From contig CASEIL010000002.1 of assembly GCA_949288065.1 (NCBI GenBank), forward strand, positions 62,001 to 126,000: 64,000 nt of DNA, in the 5' to 3' direction. This DNA is from an uncultured Phascolarctobacterium sp. (GTDB lineage: Bacteria > Bacillota > Negativicutes > Acidaminococcales > Acidaminococcaceae). Below the pieces are notes generated by a model. It was given only the letters and a program-made list of their open reading frames with translations, was not told the origin of the DNA and searched no databases. Of the stretch, positions 1-8,324 are shown in pieces. Position numbers and translations under genes: made by a program. The number at the start of each line of letters is the position of its first letter. Positions within the stretch are counted from its first letter, which is position 1.

Positions 1-75
1 AACCTTTTCTTCAAAGCCTGCCAGCGCTTCCGGGCTGTAAACGCCGGTGCCGCCGATAATTGCTATTTTGCGCAT
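1..75 (-). CDS. 5'-methylthioadenosine / purine nucleoside phosphorylase family protein, N-terminus only (cut by window edge)
   Basis: Only the first 25 codons are present. The translation opens with MRKIAIIGGTGVYSPEAL, the N-terminal phosphate-binding strand and IGGTG loop typical of MTA phosphorylase and related type-I nucleoside phosphorylases. The start ATG lies one base downstream of the stop codon of the HAD gene, so the two are almost certainly co-transcribed. By family, the enzyme would split methylthioadenosine or a purine nucleoside using phosphate. The substrate cannot be decided from this fragment. Confidence 0.7.
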   Translation of the reverse strand, partial: MRKIAIIGGTGVYSPEALAGFEEKV

Positions 76-76
76 G

Positions 77-739
77 TTAATCCTCCTGTTTATTTAAAGT
101 ATCTATCAAAGTCAGTAAATCAGTCATTTTGTTCAAAACGTAATCGGGTTTGCCCTCGGTTAAAATGTAATCCCAGTCAAAGCTGGTATAACGCACGGCG
201 GCAGTCTGACAGCCTGCGCCGCGGGCACTTTGCAAATCAAAGGGGCTGTCGCCGACTGCAAGGCACTCTGCCCCGCTTAAGCTAAGCTGCTTTAGTGCCA
301 TCAGGCTTGGGCCGGGCAAAGGTTTGTTTTCGGCGCAATCGTCGCAGGCGATGATAGTATCGAAGTATTTTACTAAATCATAGCAACCAAGGTCGCGTAT
401 TGCCGCCGGTCGCTTTTTAGAAGTAACAACGGCCATTTTAATGCCGCGCTGCTTTAACGCTGCTAAAGTTTCTGCAACGCCGTCGATGCCTTCTATCAGT
501 TCATCGTGCCGCGTGCGCTGATACGCACGGTAGGCATCGCAGAACTCGTCCGCCATTTCCTCCGGCATGTAAGCAGTAACGGCGGTGCGCATCGGCAGCC
601 CAAAACCTGCAACCAGCTCGCTGTCAGCCGGCACCGGCAGGCCAAACTTCTTAAACGTGTGGCGGAACGATTCCAAAATCAGCGGCGTGGTGTTTACCAA
701 CGTGCCGTCAAGGTCAAACAAAACTCCCTTTATCTTCAC
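77..739 (-). CDS. HAD-superfamily phosphatase, PpaX/Gph-like
   Basis: A 220-residue protein of HAD subfamily IA. Motif I is FDLDGT near residues 8-13, with nucleophile D9 and acid/base D11. A helical cap follows, then motif II in VVTSKK and motif III as VGDSPFD. Length and order fit PpaX (pyrophosphatase) or phosphoglycolate phosphatase; the sequence does not separate them. The start is GTG, supported by AAGGAGA about five bases upstream. It sits directly upstream of the nucleoside phosphorylase gene and may remove phosphate products from the same pathway, which is inference. Confidence 0.85.
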   Translation of the reverse strand: MKIKGVLFDLDGTLVNTTPLILESFRHTFKKFGLPVPADSELVAGFGLPMRTAVTAYMPEEMADEFCDAYRAYQRTRHDELIEGIDGVAETLAALKQRGIKMAVVTSKKRPAAIRDLGCYDLVKYFDTIIACDDCAENKPLPGPSLMALKQLSLSGAECLAVGDSPFDLQSARGAGCQTAAVRYTSFDWDYILTEGKPDYVLNKMTDLLTLIDTLNKQED

Positions 740-820
740 AAAAATCTCCTTACAAATTTTTAAACTTTATCATTTAATGATAACACAAAAACTCCTTAAA
801 ATAAAGATTTTGCAGCCCTG

Positions 821-2371
821 TCAATATTTTTCCAAAATCATTATGCCGTCTTTTTCTTTTACAATCCTTACGTTTTGGATTGCTTCCGGGTTTTCAAGGC
901 GTTTATATTCCAAACGGCGCACTACAATGTATTTGGGCGCTGCATCGGTAATGGCGTTCTTTAAAGCGTCGGTTTTAGGCAGCATCTCCTCGCCCGCTAT
1001 GCCGGTGTAATACATAAAGCCGGGGCGCAAAAACTTATCGACGTAAACGGTTTTAGTGGTGTCGCAGCCTGCCATATATTCAGCCGCCATGGTTTTAACG
1101 CTAAAGCGGTCCGCCACGGGCGGCAGGATGAACGAAAATGCCACCAGCATGGTTAAAAAGCCCATAGCTGCGTGCAGGTAGCCTGCAAAAATTACATCGC
1201 GCTCGCGCCACAAAAACCACAGTATTACAAGCCCGATAACAATGGTAATGCCGCTAAGTACGCTGGCCTCCAGCGCTGCTTCCGGCAGTTGCTGACCGCC
1301 GATAAACCAGCCCGCGCCCAAAAGGCCAAACATTACAACCGTGCCAATAACCCAGCTCGTCAGCGATTCGCCGCGCTGGCTCTCTAAACGTGCAATGTTC
1401 CAGCCGACGATGATGGCCAGCGCCGGAAACATGGGCAGAATGTACGATACCAGTTTAGTCTGCGAAACGCTGAAGAACAGCAGCACAAACAGCCACCAGA
1501 TATTAAAGAACGACATTTTTACCAGCTCGTCGCTGCTGGCTTCCGAAATGGACGCACGGATGGATTGCAGCAAAATGCCCGTCCAAGGGAACATGCCAAG
1601 GATGATTACCGGCAGGTAATACCACCACAGCACGCGGTCGGGATGTTCCGGCGTGGTAAAGCGTGTAAGGTTATGGAAGCCTAAAAAGGTATTAATAAAT
1701 TCCATGCCGTGTACCTGATACATTAAGTAGTACCACGGCGCGGCAATGGCAAAATACAGCGCCAGCCCGCGGATAACGTGCATTTTTAAAATCTCGCGCA
1801 GATTGCCGGTAAACAGCAAATGCAAAAAGATAATAGCGCCCGGGAACACAATGCCGATAGGCCCTTTGGTTACGGTTGCCAGCGCCATGGCAATGTACAT
1901 TACCCAATACCACTTATGCATGTAGCACAAAAGCGCCGCCGTCATAAAAAACAGCAGCGTGGTATCGGTAACGGCGGCCTTGCCGAGATAGAAAAACTCC
2001 ACGCAGGTGGTTAAAACGATTGAAGCCCAAAAGCCTGCCCGTTCGCTGAAAATATTGCTGACGGAAAAATACAGCATTACCGCAGTACCGACTGCCATTA
2101 ACGCAGCCGGGAAGCGCGCCGCTGCCTCGCCGTCGCCAAAAAGGCCGATGGAGGCGGCAACCAGCCAGTAATACATCGGCGGCTTGTCGTACCAGTAGTT
2201 ATCAAAAATGCGGGGCGATAAATAATCGCTGTATTTAATCATCTCGCGCGCCGTTTCGGCATATACCGGCTCGTCCGGGTCGAACAGCGGTACGGAGCCA
2301 ATGCCCCATAAAATGGTTACCAGCGCTAAAACTGCAATAATAATCAGGCTTTGGAGATTCAAATTTTTCAT
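821..2371 (-). CDS. ArnT/PMT-like family 39 glycosyltransferase (integral membrane)
   Basis: A polytopic membrane protein of about 516 residues. Its first periplasmic loop carries the acidic GT39 motif DPDEPVYAETA near residues 31-42, where aspartate and glutamate are catalytic in ArnT and protein mannosyltransferases. Around ten further hydrophobic segments and a soluble C-terminal part follow. Family members move a sugar from a polyprenyl-phosphate carrier to lipid A or another envelope acceptor. The ATG overlaps the epimerase TGA by one base (TGATG) and is preferred over the TTG one codon upstream. It is the last of four envelope-sugar genes in a row. The donor sugar is unknown. Confidence 0.85.
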   Translation of the reverse strand: MKNLNLQSLIIIAVLALVTILWGIGSVPLFDPDEPVYAETAREMIKYSDYLSPRIFDNYWYDKPPMYYWLVAASIGLFGDGEAAARFPAALMAVGTAVMLYFSVSNIFSERAGFWASIVLTTCVEFFYLGKAAVTDTTLLFFMTAALLCYMHKWYWVMYIAMALATVTKGPIGIVFPGAIIFLHLLFTGNLREILKMHVIRGLALYFAIAAPWYYLMYQVHGMEFINTFLGFHNLTRFTTPEHPDRVLWWYYLPVIILGMFPWTGILLQSIRASISEASSDELVKMSFFNIWWLFVLLFFSVSQTKLVSYILPMFPALAIIVGWNIARLESQRGESLTSWVIGTVVMFGLLGAGWFIGGQQLPEAALEASVLSGITIVIGLVILWFLWRERDVIFAGYLHAAMGFLTMLVAFSFILPPVADRFSVKTMAAEYMAGCDTTKTVYVDKFLRPGFMYYTGIAGEEMLPKTDALKNAITDAAPKYIVVRRLEYKRLENPEAIQNVRIVKEKDGIMILEKY

Positions 2372-3306
2372 CAATTACCTTCCTTCCGGCGGAGTAAATA
2401 ATCCTTATAGGTTTGGGGTATGCCCTTTTCAATGTCCATCTGCGGCACAAAGCCAAGCAGCGCCTTGAGGCGCTCGTTGCTTAATACCGAGCGGAAAATA
2501 TCGCCTTCGCGTTCCGGCGCATAGTTAACAGCTAAATCATGCCCGTAAGCCTTTTTAAACGCGCCTAAAAGCTCGTTCAGAGATGTTTCCCTGCCGGTAG
2601 AAATATTAATAATGTTAAAGCCCTGCAAGTCAAGCGCTTTAGCGGCAGCCTTAGCAATATCGCCCGCGTACACAAAATCACGCGTCTGCTCGCCGTTGCC
2701 AAATACCGTCAGCGGCTTATCCTGCACCAGCAGCTTGCAGAAAATGCTGATAACGCCGCCTTCCCCGCCTTCGCCCTGGCGCTCGCCGTATACGTTGGCA
2801 AAGCGCAGCACAATGCTGTTTAAGCCGTACAGCTCGTTGTAAATGCGCAGGTAGTGCTCGCTAGTCATTTTGGTAATGCCGTAGCACGAGGTTGGCACAA
2901 GCGGCAAATCCTCCGTCAGCGGGATGTTGGGGTTATCACCGTACACAGCCGCGCTGGAGGAAAATACAATCGTTTTTACGCCGTATTTGCGGCAGCATTC
3001 CAAAATATTAAGCAGCCCGATGAGGTTGGTGTTGCAATCCTCCTGCGGGTGTTGCAAGGAATACGGTACCATAGTCTGCGCCGCAAAGTGAATAACAGCG
3101 TCAAATTTTTCGGCGGCAAACAGTTGTTCAACCGCCTGTAAATCACAAATATCGCCCACGCACAGCTTAATGCCCTGCGGGACGTTCTTTTCTGAACCGG
3201 TGGAAAGATTATCAAACACTACCGTTTCATACCCGCCCTGCTCGCTAAGATAAGCCAGAAGGTGCGAGCCGATAAATCCGGCGCCGCCGGTAACAAGAAG
3301 CTTCAT
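2371..3306 (-). CDS. NAD-dependent nucleotide-sugar epimerase, GalE-like extended SDR
   Basis: A 311-residue extended short-chain dehydrogenase. The N-terminus has the Rossmann motif TGGAGFIGS (residues 6-14). The catalytic set is visible as FSSSAAVYG (about 115-123) and YGITK with Y142 and K146. Such enzymes epimerise or otherwise modify UDP-sugars in the cytoplasm, using bound NAD. Its place between the flippase-like gene and the GT39 gene suggests it makes the sugar donor for that module. UDP-glucose 4-epimerase is the likeliest reaction, but UDP-hexuronate or dehydratase relatives cannot be excluded. Confidence 0.85.
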   Translation of the reverse strand: MKLLVTGGAGFIGSHLLAYLSEQGGYETVVFDNLSTGSEKNVPQGIKLCVGDICDLQAVEQLFAAEKFDAVIHFAAQTMVPYSLQHPQEDCNTNLIGLLNILECCRKYGVKTIVFSSSAAVYGDNPNIPLTEDLPLVPTSCYGITKMTSEHYLRIYNELYGLNSIVLRFANVYGERQGEGGEGGVISIFCKLLVQDKPLTVFGNGEQTRDFVYAGDIAKAAAKALDLQGFNIINISTGRETSLNELLGAFKKAYGHDLAVNYAPEREGDIFRSVLSNERLKALLGFVPQMDIEKGIPQTYKDYLLRRKEGN

Positions 3307-3309
3307 TCT

Positions 3310-4305
3310 CTATCTCTCCTTCAAATTATTTGCGGACATAATGTTAGAGCCGAACGCGCGGATGGAAACAAACGCGCCCAAAAGGAACGGAAAATATTCC
3401 GCCGTAAAGCGCCACAAAACCGCCATAATGCCAACCATGCCTTCCGGCAGCATAGCGGTAAACAGCACTAAAAAGCCTGCTTCGGCAATGCCGCTGCCGC
3501 CCGGCGTCGGTGAAAAGTACAGCACAAGGTTTAACAGCACCATGCGCCCCATCACCTGTAACCAGTCAAACTGGATGTTCATGCCTAAAAAGAACATCGG
3601 CACCGTGGCGTAAATGCCCAAAAGGCTCAGGCCCGATTCGATAAAGGCGCGCAGAACCTTTACCGGGTGCTTGCCGATAATAAACGAAGCCTTTTTAAAT
3701 TCGTAATAGCTGTTAAAGCATTTGCGCCGGTAATCGTGCGAAAGTTTGCCGGTAAGCGCTACCAGCCAGAATTCCGGGTAACGCGTGCGCATTAACAGCA
3801 CCACCGCCACCGGTATGGAAATAAATATTACCGATACGGCGGCGATAACCGCAGGCGGCATCCATTCGCTCAAAAAGGCGTCGTTATACAAAACAAACGG
3901 CACCAGCAAAATTAAAAAGGTTATCGACATAATTGTACGCACAAAAACAATTACCGTCGCCTTGGCAACCGGCACATTAGCGCGTTTCATAAACATAATC
4001 TGCGCTATGGCGCCGCCGCTGGCACCCGGCGTAAGCACCGCCAGAAAGTAATTGCTTAAAACTACATTGATAACCTCTTTAACGCTCAGGCGTTCATCGG
4101 TTACGCGCGCCAGAGTCATCAGCCTCAGGCCGTCAAAAATAAGCCCCACAGCCAAAATGCCAAAGGCAGCCGCAATGCTCCAGGGTTTAAACATGGTTAA
4201 ATACTGAAGCGCCCGTATATCAAATGTAAAGTAAATAACCGCCGCTGAAATGAGGACAATAATTACAAAAACCAGCAGCAGCCTGCGCAATAATTTTTTG
4301 TTCAT
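3310..4305 (-). CDS. Lysylphosphatidylglycerol synthase TM-region / AglD2-like flippase-domain membrane protein
   Basis: A 331-residue protein with about eight transmembrane segments. It carries the family's conserved loop LTPGASGGAIAQ and, near the C-terminus, SPTPGGSGIAEAG. These place it in the UPF0104/PF03706 family (MprF flippase domain, AglD2). Members without the synthase domain are usually found with polyprenyl-phosphate glycosyltransferases and are proposed to move lipid-linked sugars across the membrane. It is packed within a few bases of the epimerase downstream and the deacetylase upstream, which supports a role in the same glycolipid pathway. Confidence 0.82.
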   Translation of the reverse strand: MNKKLLRRLLLVFVIIVLISAAVIYFTFDIRALQYLTMFKPWSIAAAFGILAVGLIFDGLRLMTLARVTDERLSVKEVINVVLSNYFLAVLTPGASGGAIAQIMFMKRANVPVAKATVIVFVRTIMSITFLILLVPFVLYNDAFLSEWMPPAVIAAVSVIFISIPVAVVLLMRTRYPEFWLVALTGKLSHDYRRKCFNSYYEFKKASFIIGKHPVKVLRAFIESGLSLLGIYATVPMFFLGMNIQFDWLQVMGRMVLLNLVLYFSPTPGGSGIAEAGFLVLFTAMLPEGMVGIMAVLWRFTAEYFPFLLGAFVSIRAFGSNIMSANNLKER

Positions 4306-4307
4306 AA

Positions 4308-5153
4308 TTAAAGCCCGCCAAAATTAATCAATTTTATTTCGTGCTCTTGTACTGTTTTTTTGTTGGCTGCGTCTAAAAACGCATTAAGCTCATCATGCCA
4401 ATGATAACCCCATTTAAACTTTTGTGCAAGCAAAATATTATTGCTGCCGGGGTGCGTCATAATTTCGCTTGTGCCTTCGGGCAGGTTTTGCAAAATGTTG
4501 GCAACCAATGCTGCGTTTAAATTGCCGCCTGCCAGCATGCCAAAAAAGTGCTGCGGGTAAATAAGCCCTGCCCTTTTAGCCTTGGCTTTGGCCAGCATGG
4601 TGCAAAAGCTCAGGCCGTCGCGGCCGATTTTTCTGCCAAGCCCTGCCTTAAAGCCGCCGCTCCACAGCATGCCCTCGCCCGGCATCCTTATTTTGCTAAT
4701 GCCGTATTCGCCGCACAGGCGGATTACCAGCCCGGCAATGCCCGGCAAAACGTGCATGTGCTGATGGCTGTCGATATGTGTCGGCACAATGCCGGCTGCC
4801 AGCACCTTTTCAATTTGCGCCCGCAGCTCTTTTTCAACCTCAGCCTTCTTTATACTATCAGTATACCATTTTTTTATAAAAACTGTATAATCTTCTGTAA
4901 AAACTCCCTCGGAATTTAATAAAGAATTTATACCGCTACGGCAGACGGGTTTAACGCCGCCTACCAAAGTCAGATGAATGCCAACGCCAAGCGAAGGTGT
5001 TTCCTTCGCCAGCTGCACTGCTTCCGCAAAAGCGGGTGCGCTCGGCATCAGCGAGGTGCTGGTAATCATCCCGCGGCGGTGCCCTTCAATAATTCCTTTA
5101 TTAATCAGTGGGTGCAGGCCGAAATCATCGGCGTTAATTATCAGTTGTTTCAT
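4308..5153 (-). CDS. YdjC/ChbG/HpnK-family carbohydrate deacetylase
   Basis: The start is set at the ATG of MKQLIINADDFG, with GGAG eight bases upstream, not at an in-frame upstream codon inside the end of rnhC. The protein is about 281 residues. NADDFG supplies the metal-binding aspartate, and DSHQHMHV supplies the histidines of the YdjC fold. Characterised relatives deacetylate diacetylchitobiose (ChbG) or acetylglucosaminyl hopanoid (HpnK). With GT39, epimerase and flippase-like neighbours, a deacetylation of a lipid-linked amino sugar is a reasonable inference. Confidence 0.85.
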   Translation of the reverse strand: MKQLIINADDFGLHPLINKGIIEGHRRGMITSTSLMPSAPAFAEAVQLAKETPSLGVGIHLTLVGGVKPVCRSGINSLLNSEGVFTEDYTVFIKKWYTDSIKKAEVEKELRAQIEKVLAAGIVPTHIDSHQHMHVLPGIAGLVIRLCGEYGISKIRMPGEGMLWSGGFKAGLGRKIGRDGLSFCTMLAKAKAKRAGLIYPQHFFGMLAGGNLNAALVANILQNLPEGTSEIMTHPGSNNILLAQKFKWGYHWHDELNAFLDAANKKTVQEHEIKLINFGGL

Positions 5154-5163
5154 GGTTGCTCCG

Positions 5164-6081
5164 TTAAATACGTTTATAGTTGGCAAAATGCAGTTTTACA
5201 AAATTGCCCAGCGCCTCTTTGCCCAGTTTGTTTGCCAGCAGTTTGGCGCAATCCGTCGCTGCATTGCCGCCGCCCTTGGGCAGATGCATACCTGCCTGCG
5301 CTTCCAAATCCGCCATAATGCGCAAAAATTCGGCGCGCGCCAGTACGGATGCTGCCGCAACGGCAATATCGGCTTCCGCCTTAGGCATTTGCACCACATT
5401 GACGTGCGGGAATTTGGCATTGACCATGCCGCGGATGTTATTATGCACGGCAAAACGGTCTACCAGCGCGTAGTTGCACGCCGGGTATTTTGCCAGCGCT
5501 GCGCACAGCGCCGCCGCATGCCCGCTGCTTAACAAATGGTTAAGGTTCTGCCCGGCGGCTTTAATTTGCGCATAACGGTAATTATACATTTTGGGTGTTA
5601 GTGCCAGCACCGCGCTGCTCACGGCAGTCTGCTCAATCGCCTCGCGCAGCTTTAAAACGTCCTTATCGCTTACAACCTTGCAATCCTTTACACCAAGGCT
5701 GAAAAGCTGCGCCGCGCTTTTTTCGTCGCAGATAACAGCGGCAACAACCAGCGGGCCAAAAAAATCGCCCTTACCGGATTCGTCGCTGCCTGCCCACACG
5801 CCCTTAAACTCCGGCAAATTTTTCAAAAGGCAGTAGTCTGCGCCATCTGCGGCTTCTTCCGCTATCAGTGCTTTGCACTTATCTGTAAAGGCAGCGTTTT
5901 TGCCGCTCCACACCAATTTTAAGCCTTTTTTGCCGTTGTAAACGGAAAGCGTTGCCTTAGCACCGCCGCTGGTCAGCACCAGCTGTTTGCCGTATTGCAG
6001 CGGCTTTTCTTCTGCGGCAATGCCGTTAGCGTTAAAAATTTTTACCAAACCTGCTATATAAGCAGCAAAATCAGTGCTCAA
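5164..6081 (-). CDS. rnhC: Ribonuclease HIII
   Basis: The enzyme cleaves the RNA strand of RNA:DNA hybrids. The N-terminal part of about 80 residues matches the TBP-like substrate-binding extension that separates HIII from HII. The catalytic core begins at GSDESGKGDFFGPLVVA, the HIII form of the first DEDD motif, and a later VDRFAVH segment carries another acidic residue. I take the start as TTG at 6081, because GGAGG lies six bases upstream. The open frame continues to another TTG at 6099 without a ribosome-binding site. It overlaps the larC end by 11 bases. Confidence 0.92.
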   Translation of the reverse strand: MSTDFAAYIAGLVKIFNANGIAAEEKPLQYGKQLVLTSGGAKATLSVYNGKKGLKLVWSGKNAAFTDKCKALIAEEAADGADYCLLKNLPEFKGVWAGSDESGKGDFFGPLVVAAVICDEKSAAQLFSLGVKDCKVVSDKDVLKLREAIEQTAVSSAVLALTPKMYNYRYAQIKAAGQNLNHLLSSGHAAALCAALAKYPACNYALVDRFAVHNNIRGMVNAKFPHVNVVQMPKAEADIAVAAASVLARAEFLRIMADLEAQAGMHLPKGGGNAATDCAKLLANKLGKEALGNFVKLHFANYKRI

Positions 6082-7474
6082 GTTCGGCCTCCGCTGCAAT
6101 AATTGCCTGCTGCATTACCTTTTTCAGCGGCAGGTTCGCGCTTTGCGCCAGCTTGCGGCAATCTTCAAATTCCGGCGCAATGTTTAAAATTTTGCCGCCC
6201 GCCTCGGAATATTTTACTTTTACATTGCCCTGCGGCAGAGTTACATTAATAAAATTTCTTTCACAGCAGTGGCGCGCAACTTCGTAATAGCGCAGGCCCA
6301 AAGTAGTGGTTTCTGTTAAAATAATCTGTTCCAGCACCGGCAAAGCCTGTGGCTGCATTAAAACAGAAAGCATCTGTGCCGGACGGCCCTTTTTCATAAT
6401 AATAGGCGTAATCCACGCGTCCAGCGCACCGGCTACCATTAATTTTTCCTGCACATAGGGCCAAACCTCGCCGCTCATATCGTCGATGTTACACTCCGCC
6501 ACAATCAGCCCGGTGGAGTGCGCCTCGTTCATCGTGCCCAAAGTTACACGCAGTACGTTGGGTATTTCAAGGTTGTGCGTGCCTGCGCCGTAACCGATTT
6601 TTTCAGCTATAAAGCCCTTCGGCATATCGGCAGAAGGCTTAGCCAGCGCCGCCATCAGCGCTGCGCCGGTCGGCGTTGTAAGCTCGCGCTCAACGCTGCC
6701 TTTGGCGTGCAGCAGCCCGTGCGTTAAAAGCTCTGCCGTGGCGGGAGCAGGCACCGGCATTAAACCATGCGCGCACTGCACAAAGCCGTAACCGGTTTTA
6801 ATTTCCGATACATAAATTTCTTCAATGCCCAAATTTCCCAGCGCCAGGCAGCTGCCCACAATATCAATAATGGTGTCGATAGCGCCCACCTCATGGAAAT
6901 GCACTTCTTCCAGCGTTTTGCCGTGCACTTTCGCCTCGGCCAGCCCCAAAATACGGAATACCTCCACAGCCTTAGCCTTAATGTTACTGCTTAAATCTGA
7001 ATTTTCGATGATAGTTTTAATTTCAGTAAAGCCCCTGTGCTCGTGGTGATGATGATGCACCTCTGCACCATCGTGTGCATGGCAGCAGGCGTGCTCATGC
7101 GTATGCCCTTCGCCGTGCTCGTGGCAGTGCCCATGGTGATGAGCTTCCGCATGTTCATGCTCATGGTGGTGCCCATGCTCACCAAATTCACCGTGATGAT
7201 GATGGCAGTGGTGCCCTTCACCTTCGTGGTGATGGCAATGGCCGTGTTCCTCCAGCTCTGCCGCTTCCACTACGCCCGGCACCTTCACGTTAAAATACGC
7301 AGCGTTAATGCCGCATTTATCGGCGCGGGTGTTCATCAGTTCGTACTCGCCCAAATTCATTTTTTGCAGCTCAGCTGCGATATAATCCGCGTCAGCGCCC
7401 AAATCAAGCAGCGCGCCCAGCAGCATATTGCCGCTGATGCCGGAAAATGCTTCTATGTAAAGTGCTTTTTTCAT
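6071..7474 (-). CDS. larC: Nickel-pincer cofactor nickel-insertion protein LarC
   Basis: LarC is a CTP-dependent cyclometallase that inserts nickel into the dithiolated pyridinium precursor of the LarA cofactor. The N-terminus YIEAFSGISGNMLLGALLD is characteristic. Residues 77-147 form an expanded histidine-rich region with 34 histidines and several cysteines, presumably storing or delivering nickel. At 467 residues it is longer than usual only because of this insert. Both halves of LarC are in one frame; in Lactiplantibacillus plantarum they are joined by a programmed frameshift. The start follows GAGGTGA and lies four bases after larB. Confidence 0.93.
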   Translation of the reverse strand: MKKALYIEAFSGISGNMLLGALLDLGADADYIAAELQKMNLGEYELMNTRADKCGINAAYFNVKVPGVVEAAELEEHGHCHHHEGEGHHCHHHHGEFGEHGHHHEHEHAEAHHHGHCHEHGEGHTHEHACCHAHDGAEVHHHHHEHRGFTEIKTIIENSDLSSNIKAKAVEVFRILGLAEAKVHGKTLEEVHFHEVGAIDTIIDIVGSCLALGNLGIEEIYVSEIKTGYGFVQCAHGLMPVPAPATAELLTHGLLHAKGSVERELTTPTGAALMAALAKPSADMPKGFIAEKIGYGAGTHNLEIPNVLRVTLGTMNEAHSTGLIVAECNIDDMSGEVWPYVQEKLMVAGALDAWITPIIMKKGRPAQMLSVLMQPQALPVLEQIILTETTTLGLRYYEVARHCCERNFINVTLPQGNVKVKYSEAGGKILNIAPEFEDCRKLAQSANLPLKKVMQQAIIAAEAELEH

Positions 7475-7478
7475 GTTC

Positions 7479-8234
7479 TCACCTCATGTGGTTAATAATG
7501 CTGGCCATGCGCCCTGCGCCGAAGCCGTTATCAATATTTACAACCGCCACGCCAGCAGAACAGCTGTTCAGCATGCCCAAAAGCGCAGAAAGGCCCTTAA
7601 AATTAGCGCCATAGCCAACGCTTGTAGGCACGGCGATTACCGGTTTATCAACCAGCCCGCCGACAACGCTTGCCAGCGCGCCTTCCATGCCCGCAACGAC
7701 GATAACAACATTCGCCTCGCGGATAATGTCAATTTTGCTGAACAAGCGGTGGATGCCAGCCACACCGACGTCATACACACGCTTAACGGTGTTGCCCATA
7801 ATCTCTGCCGTCAGCGCAGCCTCCTCCGATACCGGCAAATCGCTGGTGCCCGCTGTTACCACGGCAATGTAGCGGCTTTCATCCTTCGGCAGCGGTTTGC
7901 GCTCAATTTTAATAAAGCCTGCGTCCTTGTAGTATTCGGCGTCCGGCACAACAGCTTTAACGGCGGCAAATTTTTCTTCATTCGCACGCGTGCCGATAAT
8001 ATTATCGTGCACCTCCGCCAGGCGCGACATTATCGCCGCTGTCTGCTCCGCCGTTTTGCCCTCACAGTAAACCACCTCAGCAAAGCCCTGCCGCAGACTG
8101 CGCTCGTGGTCAATCATGGCAAAGCCAAGGTCAGTGTATTCGCTGCTGTGCAGCTTCTTTAAAAACTCCGCATCGCCAATGCGGCCGGCCTTAAAATCGT
8201 TTAAAAGCTCGTAAACCTGCTGTTTATATTCCAT
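7479..8234 (-). CDS. larB: Nickel-pincer cofactor biosynthesis protein LarB (pyridinium-3,5-biscarboxylate mononucleotide synthase)
   Basis: LarB carboxylates nicotinic acid adenine dinucleotide and hydrolyses the phosphoanhydride, the first step of the nickel-pincer cofactor. The C-terminal two thirds is a PurE/AIR-carboxylase-like domain with VVTAGTSDLPVSEEAA and VVAGMEGALASVVGG. The N-terminus MEYKQQVYELLNDFKAG fits the family, so the start is placed at the ATG at 8234 with AAAGGA upstream. It is the first gene after a good promoter and is followed four bases later by larC. The LarA-type clients lie about 15 kb upstream. Confidence 0.92.
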   Translation of the reverse strand: MEYKQQVYELLNDFKAGRIGDAEFLKKLHSSEYTDLGFAMIDHERSLRQGFAEVVYCEGKTAEQTAAIMSRLAEVHDNIIGTRANEEKFAAVKAVVPDAEYYKDAGFIKIERKPLPKDESRYIAVVTAGTSDLPVSEEAALTAEIMGNTVKRVYDVGVAGIHRLFSKIDIIREANVVIVVAGMEGALASVVGGLVDKPVIAVPTSVGYGANFKGLSALLGMLNSCSAGVAVVNIDNGFGAGRMASIINHMR

Positions 8235-8275
8235 TTCACACAATCCTTTATGCAAAAAATTCCTCTAACTATATA

Positions 8276-8305
8276 ATTATACAACTTAAAGCAGGCTCAT
8301 AGCAA
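8276..8305 (-). promoter_or_regulatory. Predicted sigma-A promoter for the larB-larC-rnhC operon
   Basis: On the minus strand, TTGCTA (8300-8305) and TATAAT (8276-8281) are separated by 18 bases, leaving a leader of about 35 bases before larB. No strong terminator was seen between pilO and larB, so read-through from the pilus genes is also possible. Confidence 0.5.
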
Positions 8306-8324
8306 GCAGTTCAATTACTTTGCT

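Noticed and set aside
740-820. TTATCATTAAATGATAA inverted repeat between the GT39 and HAD genes as a terminator
   Set aside because: The stem is all A/T apart from one pair and has no convincing T run; its role is unclear.
7037-7495. 152-codon plus-strand frame rich in Met and Val opposite the LarC histidine stretch
   Set aside because: It is the reverse reading of His codons; larC on the other strand has family motifs along its whole length.
7473-8162. 229-codon plus-strand frame opposite larB
   Set aside because: No ribosome-binding site or domain; larB is complete.
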